Shown here piece after piece: positions 36,970 through 48,633 of a DNA stretch of 64,000 nt. Both the position numbers and the translations under genes were made by a program. The stretch covers positions 41,718,436 to 41,782,435 of the forward strand of contig CM075857.1 of the NCBI GenBank assembly GCA_037975125.1. The letters are read 5' to 3'. Under the pieces are notes generated by a model. The model was not told the origin of the DNA. It made no database searches and saw only the letters and a list, made by a program, of their open reading frames with translations. Origin of the DNA: Latrodectus hesperus (Eukaryota > Arthropoda > Arachnida > Araneae > Theridiidae). Each line of letters begins with the position of its first letter. Position 1 is the first letter of the stretch.

Positions 36970-37175
36970 CTAAACTCAGTGGCACGACAACTGCGTGTGG
37001 TCAAGGCCTTATACCCATACTGTTTTAGAGACCGAGGGTCCTGGAATGCAAAGCATAGCCTAGTGGGTCACCCTAACGTAAAACCCCCAGTGTTTTACCA
37101 AGCATGCTTGAAATTTATTCCTTGCTGCTTTTAAATCTTAGAACTTGGTGAGACCGATTCCTTTTGGAGAATCGA
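36970..37175 (+). repeat. Unclassified repeat D, copy 1
   Basis: Begins with AGTGGCACGACAACTGCGTG and GTCAAGGCCTTA, then AGAGACCGAGGGTCCTGG. Its first 50 bases recur inverted at 37450-37510. SINE-like in size, but no B box recognised. Confidence 0.45.
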
Positions 37176-37449
37176 GAAGAAATATTTAATTTTTTTTCTC
37201 GTATAGATAGGTTGCTTGCCAAAGAGGATCCATAAAGGTTTACTTTTTCATGCACTCCATAGCAACTTTAAATCAATATTATTCTCTTAACGGAATTTTA
37301 TTTTTTAAATCAATTTCATTTTTAATTATGTTTTATACTGATAACAATAATATTGTCTTAGTTATCATCAAATGAAATTTTTAATGCATCTGGCTCATGA
37401 TTTAAAAGAGGAGTCGGCTTTTATTCAAAATTAATAATCATCAATAAAT

Positions 37450-37510
37450 ATGGGCACTGTAGGTCTTGGCCCACATGGGCTGTCGTGCCACAGGTTTAGG
37501 TTTTTCATAA
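37450..37510 (-). repeat. Unclassified repeat D, copy 2 (fragment)
   Basis: The minus strand reads CTGTGGCACGACAGCCCATG, TGGGCCAAGACCT, then CAGTGCCCAT, matching the start of copy 1 in opposite orientation. Confidence 0.45.
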
Positions 37511-37611
37511 TCTTTCGATGTAAAATGCAAACAGAGCTTATTGGAACTTAGAGCTAAGAGTATGGAGGAGCGTTTAAAATAATTGACAGGATTATTGTTG
37601 TTTGAAAATTT

Positions 37612-37612
37612 T

Positions 37613-37670
<58 letters not shown>
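37612..37670. repeat. (CA)n(TA)n microsatellite
   Basis: CA units pass into about 22 TA units. The minus-strand open frame with poly-(IY) across it is an artefact. Confidence 0.95.
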
Positions 37671-37673
<3 letters not shown>

Positions 37674-38097
37674 TTTGTAGTATAAGGCATGGAAAATGTG
37701 TGTGATGTAACTTTTATTTTTATTGTCTTAATAATGTTAGAGATTTTATTACTTAAAAGTTTTATTGTTGCATATGAATAAATAGAGGACTAAACCTGCA
37801 AGAAAGATTTTGAGATTGGGCATGATTTTCTGAACTGCTTTATGTTATAAATCACCTTTTCGATTTTAATTTCATTAGGAAAGTTTGCAGTTGACTCTAT
37901 ATGTAACTCATTGTTATCTGGCTGTAGATAAGTACTAGTTGAATATTTTCTGAAGGAAAATGTTTCTGTATCTTTTTTTCTACGAAATAAGAGAGACCAC
38001 GACGGCTATAGCAATCAAGGTTCATTTTTTTGCGGTTTTGCTTTTATAAAATAATAAATTTTGCCTTTATAAAAATTTTAAATTCTCGCCAAATTGT
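37671..38097. other. AT-rich non-coding stretch
   Basis: Nothing recognised. Confidence 0.4.
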
Positions 38098-38110
38098 GAT
38101 GTATCAATTA

Positions 38111-38426
38111 TTTTTTTTTATTCAATGGCGGGCACACAAGGGTGACTGAACCCTATGCCACAACAAGGCCAGAAACTGCTACTCATTTATCGTTACCCAG
38201 CGAGCACCTGTGAACCAAGTCACGGAGGCGAGTAGCGTTACCCGCGCCACACCACTACAAACCCGTTTATAGGGCGGGCCACATTCATACAACATCACAG
38301 AAGAAAGGACAGAGAAACACAGAGAGAACAGAGAAGGAAAGAAACATCCATGCCCGAACCAGGATTCAAACCCGGGACCATCAGCTCAGGAGTCAGGAAC
38401 GCTAACCACTCCGCCAATCGGTCGGC
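38111..38426 (-). mobile_element. Full tRNA-derived SINE, family B, tail type 1, with TSD
   Basis: Flanked by a perfect 13-bp direct repeat GATGTATCAATTA (38098-38110 and 38427-38439). On the minus strand it starts GCCGACCGATTGGCGGAGTG (A box region), has a B box GGGTTTGAATCCTGGTTCGG, a CT-rich core with CCCTATAAACGGGTTTG, a tail with GGTGCTCGCTGGGTAACG, and ends GCCATTGAATAAAAAAAAA. The perfect TSD and A-tail imply a fairly recent insertion by a target-primed mechanism. Confidence 0.9.
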
Positions 38427-38584
38427 GATGTATCAATTATACAACAAACTATTCTCAGAATATTTTTGAGCTGAAACTCTTCAAATTCATAATTTTATAA
38501 AATATTGTACAATGAATTTAAAATAAACCATTTTTATCTGTGTAAGTTCCACACGATTTATTTACAATGTGGTTTCTCACAAGA

Positions 38585-41285
38585 TTTTATTTAGGTAGAG
38601 ATATGATTTCCATTAATTATTCTTCTTCATTCTTTTCCGTTTGGTATTATTTGAATAAATGGAGATATTGGTGAGAGGTTTTGCTCTCAACACTGCTCTG
38701 GGCCTATGGAAATGCGTTAGGTCATAAGGACTGTAAAGTTCAATACCCTGAATCTCACTATTGTTGATTGTATATAATTTATGGTAGAAATTCAATGCAA
38801 GAAATTTAAGGTAGCGGGCTAGGGGCAGGATTCCCAAGTTCTCTCTTATTTGGTGGTTTCTAAAGTAAAACTCTGAGTTAGTAATAAGTCTAAGTATTTT
38901 TCTTTGCTGGGCTTCTAAGACTTTGATATTTGAATCAGCTGCTCCTCCCCAGATTGGAGCAGCATAGGTTATTATCGGTCTGAGGTAGGCTTTGTATATT
39001 AGGAGTTTATTTGTTAACGAGAGTTTTGACTTGGGGGCTAGCAGTGGATAAAGGGTAGTTTTAGCTGCTATGAATTTATTTTTGATTTTAGTAATATGGG
39101 CTTTCCACGTTAGTCTCTTGTCAATAGTGACTACAAGGTAATCAACCTTACTAGCCCAGGGAATTTCTCTTCCCGCTAATTTTACCTTTTCACACGGTAA
39201 AAATTTTCCTGTATAAGAACTGCCTGGGATTTGGTCGGGTTTACCTTTATTTTCCATTGAACAAGCCATTCTTCTACTACCTTCAGGTGTTCTGATAGGT
39301 GTTGGTGTAGTGTTTTGTGATTACTATTTGTGGTTAATATGGCAGTGTCTTCCGCAAACAGGCAAAGTTACATTACAGTTAACAGTATTAGGGTTCTGCG
39401 GAATATCATTGATGAAGACATTAAATAGGAATGGGCCCAGCAGTGATCCCTGTGGGACGCCTACTAAAATGGGCTTTTTTTTTGGAGTATACATTATCAA
39501 ACCTTACGGTAAATTTTCTATTAGTTAGGTAGTTTCTTATGAGTTTGATCTGAATGGGGGAAGTTGTAAGTAATTAATTTGAATAGTAAGCCTTGATGCC
39601 AGACACGGTCAAAAACTTTTTCTATGTCAAGAAAAACTCCACCAGTAGATTTTTTGGTGGCAGTATCTTTTGCTATCTTCTCCACTGCCCGGAGCAATTG
39701 GTGGGATGTGGATAGTTTCCTCCGAAAACCAAATTGCTGAGGGATTATGATCCTCATCTGGGCATCAAAATCTAACAGTTTATTCAGAATGAAATTTTCA
39801 GCTATTTTGGCCATCTTTGGCAGTAAGGATATTGGCCTGTAACTGGAGGGTAGATTTCTATTTTTCCCTGTTTGTAGATCGGAATGACTACTGCCTTTTC
39901 CCAAAGTGTGGGAAAATGTTTAATATTAATTATGGCATTGATTATGTCAGTGAATAGACATACTGCATTAACCGGGATTTGCTTGATCACCTTGTTAGTT
40001 ATAAAATCGTAACCCGGACTCGTTTTAGGTTTTAGTTTTTGTATCACCTCTGTGGAAAATATCAATCCGCAACAACCCACTTGGTCCTGCCTGAACGCCA
40101 GAGGGCGTTCTTCGCAACTTGTATTTTGTATTTGTTATATAGTTTTTTAGTGGCCCTTTTGTTTTTGCTTGCTTCGGTAGGAGAACTATGTTTCTCAGCT
40201 CGGGTCGATTTAATCGGCCAAAAGTATTTGTTATTTTTATCTGTTATTAAATTTTTGTTACGTTTTCAATTGCGTATTTATTTAGCATACTTATGCAGTG
40301 CCTTCACCGGATCTATTTAGTTATTAGTTCGATATATATATTTTTTTTCAACCTCTTCCACCTCTGAGGCATTGATTGTCTCAGTATCCTGGGGAGTAAA
40401 ATTATTGTGACGGAAGTAGGAGCTAACGAGAAAGTCAACATAGGATTCATTACGAATACTTGTGTTATCGTTTGTTGTGTTTTCTTGGAATTTTCCTCGA
40501 GGGAGTTTGCAAGCGCTTCTACTTTCTCTTGTACTGTAATGGCTATTTTGGGGCCATCCATGACGGGGGGAAGTACGTCCCATTTTGTTTTTCTTTTCTT
40601 GACTGTCCTCCAGAAAGAGTCATCTTCGACATTTAAATTAGTGAGACAGGAGTTCCGGCAATTACAGTTGTGTTTACCAATTTCATTTTTAATGGTTCTT
40701 TTACGGGCGTTAATTTGGGTTTTTAATTCTGTCATTTTATATCTATTAAATTGCTTGCGAAGTCTATTTCTAGTTTTAATTAAGTTAATCATGTTTTCGG
40801 GAAGAAAATTGATTGGCTGTGTGGGTTTCAGGCGTTTACTGGTATCAAGAGCTTGTTGTATTATTTTTGTTAGTTCTTCGACTTTATTTTCAATTTGATC
40901 TTCAGTAGCAATAAGGCTCAATGAATAAGGTGAGAGGGAGTTGTTAATGACATTTCTAAAAACATTCCAGCTATGGTAAGTGGTGTGGTATTAATTTCCC
41001 TACTGTGTGGAGTGGCCATAATAGATTAACACCGGGTAGTGGTCTGATTTGAGGTCTTCAACAGTTGAAAGTTTCATTAGTGAATGGATTCCTCTGGACA
41101 GCATGAGGTCAATGTAGTTCCCATGTATTTGTCCATAGTGTGTTGGCTTGTTTGGCCTGTATATGTTGAATTCAGTATTTTGAATTAGGGAGACAATCGT
41201 GCGTCCAGATTTATTCTTGTAGGGGCAGTCCCAATTTGGGTGCTTGGCATTGAGTAATGGTCATTTGTGTTGATCCTGCTGTTTT
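38585..41285 (-). pseudogene. Jockey-like non-LTR retrotransposon, family J4 (decayed, 5'-truncated)
   Basis: Minus-strand order: the end of an endonuclease domain (about 41000-41260; HPNWDCPYKNKSGRTIVSLI, GNYIDLMLSRGI, SDHYPVLI), a linker (40313-40921), and reverse transcriptase. RT motifs are KPKTSPGYDFITNKVIKQIP (about 39990-40040), SYRPISLLPKMAKI, QFGFRRKLSTSHQLL, GVFLDIEKVFDRVWHQGLL (39521-39904) and a thumb with YLVVTIDKRLTWKAHI and AYLRPIITYAAPIWG (38613-39269). The YADD box region lies in the gap 39270-39520, where frames are broken. No RNase H domain is seen, unlike J1-J3. Frameshifts are frequent. The 3' end is near 38590. Confidence 0.8.
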
Positions 41286-42285
41286 TGTAGAAATAATAAT
41301 TTTTAACACTAATATTTCGAAATCTTCAAGTAACAGTAGAGAGGGTAGCAAATGACCCTCTTTTTTGTAAGGAGGAAGGGGGAGGGGTTAGAAATGTGTG
41401 TATGTTCTGTTCTCTCAAGCGGGAGAGGAGTATTTACCAAACAAGAAATTGCGAAAAATAAAAAACTAATATCGTTCCAATGATGTAATTTAATTTTCAA
41501 AATAAAAATTTCTAGATTTAGTATAGGTTTTCTAATTTAGAAGAAGTAAATATATTTCTCATTAATGCCCAGGAATAGGTAGCACAAAATATGCCAAGGG
41601 AAATTTTGTTTCTTATTTAAATAAGTTTCTTATTTGTTGAAATATTACATTTTATGCTTCAGAAAATTTAATTCGAAGATTTTGCACTCAAAGTTCAAGT
41701 AACCAAGGTTAAATTAATCAATTAGGTCACACACATAGTATTTGTTAATTACAAGTTATACGCTTGTAATGAATATTTGAAACAGTAAACTCCCGATTAT
41801 CCAGATACTTAAATGATAAAAATTTTTTAGTTTTTTATAAAAAAGAAATATTACAATGCTTAAAAAAGGAACTTATGACTGATTTTCTGAAAAAGCAAAT
41901 TTAAAAATAGTGAATAATTTTATTATTTCTCAAGGAATAAAGATGTTTGTTCGAGCTGTTGAGTGCATAAATTGGTCAAATGCATATTTTTGTTGATTTT
42001 TACAGTTTCCATACTTTTCAAGATCGTTTTCTATAGCCATGATATTCGATTTCACAAACAATAGGTAGTTTAGCGAACTTATTTTATGTTATTCCTTAGA
42101 GTGACTTACAAAGAATCAAATTATTATTTTTTCAAATTCAATTCAAGATTCAATAACTATCAACTAAATTGAAAACTGTAATTTTTTGCAATTAATATTA
42201 GTATTAATAAATTCTAAAGCCATAATATAATCGTGTAGTAAAAATATTTCATTTTCACACAGTATCATTCAATCCAATACCATGA
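41286..42285. other. AT-rich non-coding stretch
   Basis: Nothing recognised. Confidence 0.45.
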
Positions 42286-42289
42286 TTGA

Positions 42290-42460
42290 TTTGTTTGTCG
42301 CTCAATGATCATATTTTGCACACGAGGGCTGATTAGACCGGGACCTACGGTTTGAAGTGGATTCCGAACCACTACAAACATCCATGCCCAAGGTGTGATA
42401 AGATCTCACGAACTGTTGAACCGAAGGCAAGGGCACTAACCATTCGGCTGCCAGCTCGGC
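42290..42460 (-). repeat. tRNA-derived SINE, family C, copy 2
   Basis: The minus strand starts GCTGGCAGCCGAATGGTTAG (A-box-like), continues with CAGTTCGTGAGATCTT (weak B box), and ends near GAGCGACAAACAAATC. Same arrangement as 23690-23832. Confidence 0.6.
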
Positions 42461-42840
42461 ATGCAATACCATGAAAAGAAAAGAAAGGGCTTGTTGAGTT
42501 CTCTTTGTATTTCTTTACAAGTTTCAAAACGGATCAAACAGCAAATAATTCTTTCTTAAAATTTCTAATTTTATTGCTTTGAAATGTAAAAATTGTAGAT
42601 GATTTTTCAGTTTAGTTTTTAAATCATTAACAGGGATTAATTTAATTACTATTAAAAAAGTTTATTCTTGATAAATTCTAATTCTTAGCAGTGTTATTTC
42701 ACAAGATTTTTAGTTAACATATCTTTTAACTTTCATTAGATATGGCTGCAAAGGTGTGCTCTAAATTTAAACAAACAATAAATAATTAGATATTGAAAAG
42801 AAAATTATGTTAGCATTGTTGGGGGGGGGAGCGTAATGCA

Positions 42841-42881
42841 ATTTTAAATGCAAGGAGGTCTGCGCTCCTTGCATTTAAAAT
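42841..42881. repeat. Perfect 17-bp hairpin
   Basis: ATTTTAAATGCAAGGAG (42841-42857), a 7-base loop, then the exact inverse (42865-42881). A G-run (about 42822-42830) and a C-run (about 42916-42923) form a second, outer complementary pair. Confidence 0.9.
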
Positions 42882-43140
42882 GAGCTAAACTTAAATTTTT
42901 TCCTAATTTCTCCTGACCCCCCCAAAAAAAAAACAAATCAAATGTCCATTTTATAATGTTAAAAGAAGCGTCCAATGACCATTTTAATCAGCCAGTACTT
43001 GAAATTAAGAGATAGATAGTTCTAAACTCCTTAGAAACTGTAGACAAGAAAATTAATGAAACTCCAAATTTTAATGAAGATGAAATAAAAATAAAATAAA
43101 TTAATTAAATCTTTAATTTTTTAAGTAGCACACACCAATA

Positions 43141-43218
43141 TATGCCGACCGATGGCTGAGTGGTTAGTGCTCCTGACTCCTGAGCTGCGGGTCCTGGGTT
43201 CGAATCCCGGTTCGGTCC
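43141..43218 (+). repeat. tRNA-derived SINE, family B, head only
   Basis: GCCGACCGATGGCTGAGTGG followed by TTAGTGCTCC and the B box GGGTTCGAATCCCGGTTCGG. It then leaves the family sequence. It resembles a tRNA but the acceptor stem pairs for only about five bases and the anticodon stem is mismatched, so I call it a SINE head. Confidence 0.65.
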
Positions 43219-44504
43219 AGGGTTTAAGAAAATCAAACATTTATACGCATTTATTCCGGAAAAAAGATAATTTATTTAGCAGTAAAATTGGAATATAGTG
43301 AAATTAGTAAAGTCAAAGACCTTTATAAATCACGTATCTTATAAATGGTGATATGAAATCAAATTGAATTGCATTGTGAAAATTGTTTTTGAAAACAAAA
43401 GAGTAGATAGATTAAAATTAGAGAAATGTGATCAGGAAGATCAGTCTAAGTTTATTTTTTATATCAATAACATAATCCAAATAAGCAGTGTATCCTAGAC
43501 TAGCCATTAAACAGCGGTCATCTATGCGATATCAAAGTACTTTCAAAAGGGTTCACAATGATAATTAAATGGTAAGACCATGTTTTTTGGAGCAGAAGGT
43601 CTCTGGCTCGATCCCTTCACTCTTGAACAAAAAGAAAATTGAAGGCTTTATTTTTAGTCTTTGGATGCATGTCTTTCTGACTGTCAAATGAAAAATTTTT
43701 TGATTTTTAGGAGTGACAAAATAAAGTTGACCTGATGCCAACAGATTTTGCTATGTCATTGTCTAATTGGCAGGAATATGTACAAGAATACTTCAATAAT
43801 TATAGTGAATTAAGTTTCATTCTATATGAGAACTTCTCGAATTTTATGTAACATTGCACTTACCTATGACTATCTAACATAATTTTTGTTTTACATATTT
43901 AAAAATTAATTAAGCTTAAAATATGCTTTGAAAAATAATGCCCTACTGTGCTGTTATTGAAAATATACTAATATGTTGTCAAATACTCATTCTCAGGGAT
44001 CTTTCAATAACATCAGAGTATTTTCGATCAGTTTTTACATTTCTCTCATCAAACAAAAATAAGCGAATACTTGACTCTCCATAGTTATTACTATACTAAT
44101 TTAATAAATAATTGCAACTTAAGAGTAATTAATGCTATCTAAACATGTATATATTGAACAATATGGATGAGACGTGTTTCTTAACCTAAACAGGAAGAAT
44201 TGAGATTCTGTACATGCATAAAGCTTGAGAAATATTTGATAAAATAAAAAAATGGAGCAATAAATAAAATGAATTCACAAAGTAAAAGAGCCATTATACT
44301 CATGATTTTTAACTCACACAGAAATTACGAATTTCCAACATAATTATTTTAATAGTCTAAGCTGTAATAAGATTTTCATTACATTCGAGATTACAAATGA
44401 AAATTATTTAAAATTATGTGATTGATATATTCATGAGTAGTAGTTTTTATATTTGGAGTAACACAACTGCCTTCAAATAATTATTATAAAATGTCATCCC
44501 TCAA
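43219..44504. other. AT-rich non-coding stretch
   Basis: 43570-43640 has a faint tRNA-like word (GGTCTCTGGCTCGATCCC) that may be a decayed SINE head. Nothing else recognised. Confidence 0.4.
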
Positions 44505-46035
44505 ATGAATTTTGAAGAATATTAGTCATAATATTCCATTATGTCCTTTAAACTCTTTAGATCGATCAAATTGATTGACGAAATGTTTTTTAGTATTTTT
44601 ATTTTAGTAAAATTTATTTCTCTATTTTCCAATAACGTGGAAGAAAGGATTAATACAAAAGAGCAATTCATAAATAATCTAATACTGAAATTATTATTAT
44701 TTATGGTGATCACAATATATTTCAATATACATTTTAATTATAGCATATATTATGGACTATAATAAAAAGTTTAAAAATTTAGATTTTTTTTACTATTTCT
44801 GAGAAATTTAAACAGGGGATTTGTGTTTTTCTTGGTTTTCACTAAAACAAATTTAATTCATACATATTCATACTTTATATGTAGTCTACATATACATTGT
44901 AAGTGAATTAGAAAGAAAGCATCAAAAATTGTTGTTTTTTACTAATTATTGAGATGTTCATTTAATATCTAGTTATAAGTACTCCATTTCTTAATCACTG
45001 TAAAATGTTTCTTATACGACCACTGCTTAGAAAATCCTCTGATAGGGATTCAAATTTCCTTAAAAACAAAAATAATGTATATCAATATTTAAGGTGGGGT
45101 GAATAATAATATTAACAATATAACGTTTGCGATTCATAATAATTTAATTGTAACTTTTGGTTTCATGAGAAAATAAAGTACAAGTTTTATCTTAAGCATT
45201 AAGTATTTTTCAATTATGTTGAACATTAACAATGTTGTGGTTTAGATTAATGTTGCTATCTTTCTAAAAAGAAATTAATCTACATCTTTATAAATGGTTT
45301 GAATAATAAATCTAGCTTGATTAATTACAATTATTTAACAGCAGGCATAACGCTGAAATTTAATTAAAAAAGTTCAGAGATATGTTTATTAACATATCCA
45401 TAATCTCCAGGAAAAGAATTTAATCTTATTAAAATAGGTAGCAAAACGAAAAAATATTCTACTGACAAAATGTTATGCACGATGGATTATTAGCTGCTGA
45501 AACAGTACAAATAATTTCTGATCCACCTATTTTAAAAGTAATTCCCAATAAAATTAGTCATGCATAATGGTGATGATTTATATAAACCTTTAAGCTTACG
45601 TAATCACCAATATTATACAAGACAAAATTATTTGATGTATAAAAAATCTAAAAATGTATACAATTTTTTATACGAATACAAAAAAATTAATATAAATTTT
45701 GGCTACATTAAAAAACTTTGAAAACGTGAAAAAAAAAAACAATCTAACAAAAAGTAGATAAACTAATAATTTTTTCTTTAAAGTAATTCTTAATTTTCTC
45801 CATTCAGTTCGCTTTTTACTCCCGTAACCTTATGCAAACCAGTTAAGGTGAAAGACTACTTTTAAGAGTCAAATATGACTACGCCTCTCTGAGTGCTTAT
45901 CCAACACCTCCTAGTAGTAGGAGGTGTTCGATAAACTTAAATTTACTATACATAGGTATCGGTAGTGAATATGCCAATAGTTCATCTTGGCGAAGTATTT
46001 TGCGCCACAGTTCTGCTTACGGAAATATACCCGAA
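44505..46035. repeat. Dispersed 1.5-1.7 kb repeat R, copy 2
   Basis: Collinear and in the same orientation as 13275-14945, with many indels. It carries a palindromic insertion at 45897-45934 that copy 1 lacks. The overlapping open frames at 44522-44762 on both strands are AT-rich chance frames. Confidence 0.7.
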
Positions 46036-46966
46036 AAAAATTCTATATCTATTTTAATTCTATTTAATTTCTTTACATACAAATTAACTTAAATGCGGGA
46101 AACACGCTAGTGGTTGCATGGGTTACACTCGTAAATACACAAAAAATATGCTTTACCGCCAAAAATTTTCAACTTGTATTCAATCATCCAATCACAAAAA
46201 ATTTCAGAATTTGATTGGTTAAATAAAATAAACACCAATTTTTGAATATCGAAACCAAAATATTGATAATTTATTACAGCAGAAGTATTTATATTTATTT
46301 TATAGGATTATTTTCAAATTCTATATTTTTAATTACGATAATATCTTACAATAATGAAATGTCTATTTATTTTAAATCATGATTCGAAAACGTGGTTATG
46401 ACTTGAGCTGGCGCATTTAAAAAAAATTCTTTCCCAATTGATTATAGTAAAGATATTAGACCAAAGCTATGAGTAGATGAGACATATATATAAATTATTA
46501 AAGTCAAAATTTCACAAAACGTAGGATCTGATTGAAGTAATCAAGAAACGGATTGCCACCATCTTGGCTGGATTACAAATATACTATACTGGATGCTTAG
46601 TACATTTTATATGTACTATTATATGCTATCCACCATAGAGGTACTCCTACTTCTATAAATAAACCACTCCATCATTCATTTATGAATTAAAGTTTTTTTT
46701 GTTTCTGTTGACTGTAAACTGTTATATGATATAAATCTCCAAAGTTGTTAGCCATAACCATAATCTATTTACTGGAGTTCGCGGGTGATTTGTTTACATC
46801 AAGAACAGAACAAAATATATTTTGGTTTTTGGATTTGCTATATTTACTGCATCACGACCTACCTATTTGCTTGCTTACATTTGTTTGCTTGTTTATTTCT
46901 TTCTTGTTGAATTATTTGCTGTAAAAGTTTCAGAAATTTCCTGTCAATCAACCTTTATTTGAAATT
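46036..46966. promoter_or_regulatory. 5' flank of RNASEH2A
   Basis: Must contain the promoter and 5' UTR of the gene that starts at 46967, simply from position. No TATA box, initiator or other element could be singled out in the AT-rich sequence. Confidence 0.3.
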
Positions 46967-47093
46967 ATGGATTTATCTTCTTTTACTAAAGATCCTTCTA
47001 AAAATGTCACCTTATTTTCTGATTCACCATCTTGCACTAAAACAGAGCCTTGCATGTTAGGAATTGATGAAGCTGGTAGAGGTCCAGTTCTTG
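46967..47093 (+). CDS. RNASEH2A: Ribonuclease H2 subunit A, exon 1
   Basis: RNASEH2A is the catalytic subunit of heterotrimeric RNase H2, which cleaves RNA in RNA:DNA hybrids and nicks at single ribonucleotides in DNA in the nucleus. The ATG at 46967 opens a frame starting [12 protein letters not shown] and ending [16 protein letters not shown]. The DEAGRG motif is the type 2 RNase H signature and carries the first catalytic Asp and Glu. The exon ends at G|GTAAAT (47093/47094) in phase 1 and joins exon 2 at 52024 to give GPVLG-PMVYG, as in other animals. The start is chosen because it is the only ATG in frame and the MDLS opening agrees with animal orthologues. Intron 1 (47094-52023) carries a J1 retrotransposon and a MITE. 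Confidence 0.93.
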
Positions 47094-47224
47094 GTAAATA
47101 ATTGTATATTGTGCTCGTTACATTTTAATAATTTCTTTTATTACCTACAATATATTTATCTATGTCAACAGCCATTGCTATTAAGATATAAGTAAAAATA
47201 CAATATTAGTATTTTACTACAAAA

Positions 47225-47283
47225 ATATGAAAAACTATGGAAAATAAATTAAGCATTTATTTATTTTCCATAGTTTTTCATAT
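47225..47283. repeat. Perfect 25-bp hairpin in RNASEH2A intron 1
   Basis: The arm at 47225-47249 (begins ATATGAAAAACTATGG) is the exact inverse of 47259-47283, with a 9-base loop. No coding or tRNA signal. Confidence 0.92.
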
Positions 47284-47819
47284 TCATAGTTTTTGTTTAA
47301 TTTCATATAGTTTTTAAATCAAAGTATGAAAACTGGTTGTTTTATATAAAAAAATATAACAGACTACAAAATATAGCTATATTTGCTTGTTTTTTATATT
47401 GAAAATATAACAAAAAATGTCAAAAAAGGCACAGGTTGGAAAATTTACACTTTTATGTAATATTGATTTGTATCATTTTATTTAAAATCACTGGATTTAT
47501 CAAAAATGTTTTGCCAAATATATAAAAATTTATTAATTTTGAATTTAATTTATAGTGTAAAAAGTATTTTTAGTGAAATATCATAAAATTTACTTTTATG
47601 TAATATTTATTTGTATCATTTTATTTAAAATCATATTAACGTTTTTAATTATTTGCTATTTTTTTATTCACATTTCCTTCATTTTTCTATTCGGAAATAT
47701 TTTTAAACAGAAACTTAATATTTAATGTGATTACAATTATAATTTACTGTTACGCTTAGCAATTTTAATTGAAGCAATTGAACACTTATAATGTTTTGTT
47801 ATTTTGGTAATTTTAAATC

Positions 47820-48002
47820 AGGAGATACTCCCGCCATTTGCGTTCGTATTCTTATTTCAGCGATTTAAGGCCGGGTGAAACTACCGCCGTTTGTTCAGGC
47901 CAATTCCACTCCGATTGGCATCCTTTTTGGGTTGCCAATCGATATCCAAAACACCTGTCTAAGGCACTTGGCAAAAAAAAAAAAAAACATTTTTTTTGCC
48001 AA
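47820..48002 (+). repeat. GC-richer A-tailed segment, unclassified
   Basis: About 150 bases of complex sequence (GCGATTTAAGGCCGGGTGAA, CCGATTGGCATCC) end in a run of about 15 A. Immediately after, TTTTTTTTGCCAA (47990-48002) is the exact inverse of TTGGCAAAAAAAA (47968-47980). It might be a SINE or a retrocopy fragment; no A/B boxes are visible. Confidence 0.35.
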
Positions 48003-48378
48003 AATGCGACCTTAATACTCAGTTTTACCTAGAAATTTTATGAAACTAATTTTCTCTTTGTAAGAAGTTTTGAACATATTCTGTTGCTGTCTGGAAGGCA
48101 CAAAAACTTAATGTAGAATGCCTCTATTTGTATGTGTGAAATTATATTTTTATTACTTGAAATTAATCATCTATTTAATTAAAAATATATTTTCAGTTTC
48201 TTACTATTAATTTGATCTTACATTTCCAATTACTGTGTAGGTCCATTATAGTTGTTTATTCACTGAGTCCGAAAAGGCTAAAGCCTCTGAATAAATGGCT
48301 TACTTGAATGTATATTTAGTTGCCTTTTTCTGCTTTTATCTGATTCCTTATTAAATCTTGCTAAATATGAGCATTTTC

Positions 48379-48633
48379 AGCACAGGTGTCTTTTAATCCA
48401 TGATTCCAAATTCTGAGATTGCGATTTTTTGGCGGATTTTCTTACATATTTGGCAACCTTGTTTTTTATTACGTCTTACATATGGAGACCTATAAGAATT
48501 AAGGAGATAATTCTATTTTGGAAACCCTAGTATTTACGACATCTCGTGGGTCTCAATACATCATCTTGGCAACATTTCTTCATCACCAAATAAATTCAGA
48601 ATTTGGAATCCTGTATTATATGGCACCTATGCC
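48379..48633. mobile_element. MITE (255 bp), copy 2, in RNASEH2A intron 1
   Basis: The left end AGCACAGGTGTCTTTTAATC and the inverted right end GGCATAGGTGCCATATAATA continue as matching inverted repeats to TTCCAAATTCTGA. The flanks are GCATTTTC (48371-48378) and ACATTTTC (48634-48641), an 8-bp TSD with one mismatch. It aligns along its length with 10605-10861. Confidence 0.85.

Noticed and set aside
40407..40898. Plus-strand 163-codon open frame
   Set aside because: Antisense shadow of the J4 linker region; the minus strand carries the element's protein.
43141..43218. Functional tRNA gene
   Set aside because: The acceptor stem pairs only partly, the anticodon stem is mismatched, and the same sequence heads the SINE B family.
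44522..44762. Two overlapping frames on opposite strands in repeat R
   Set aside because: The homologous stretch in copy 1 is not open in the same way, so coding is unlikely.
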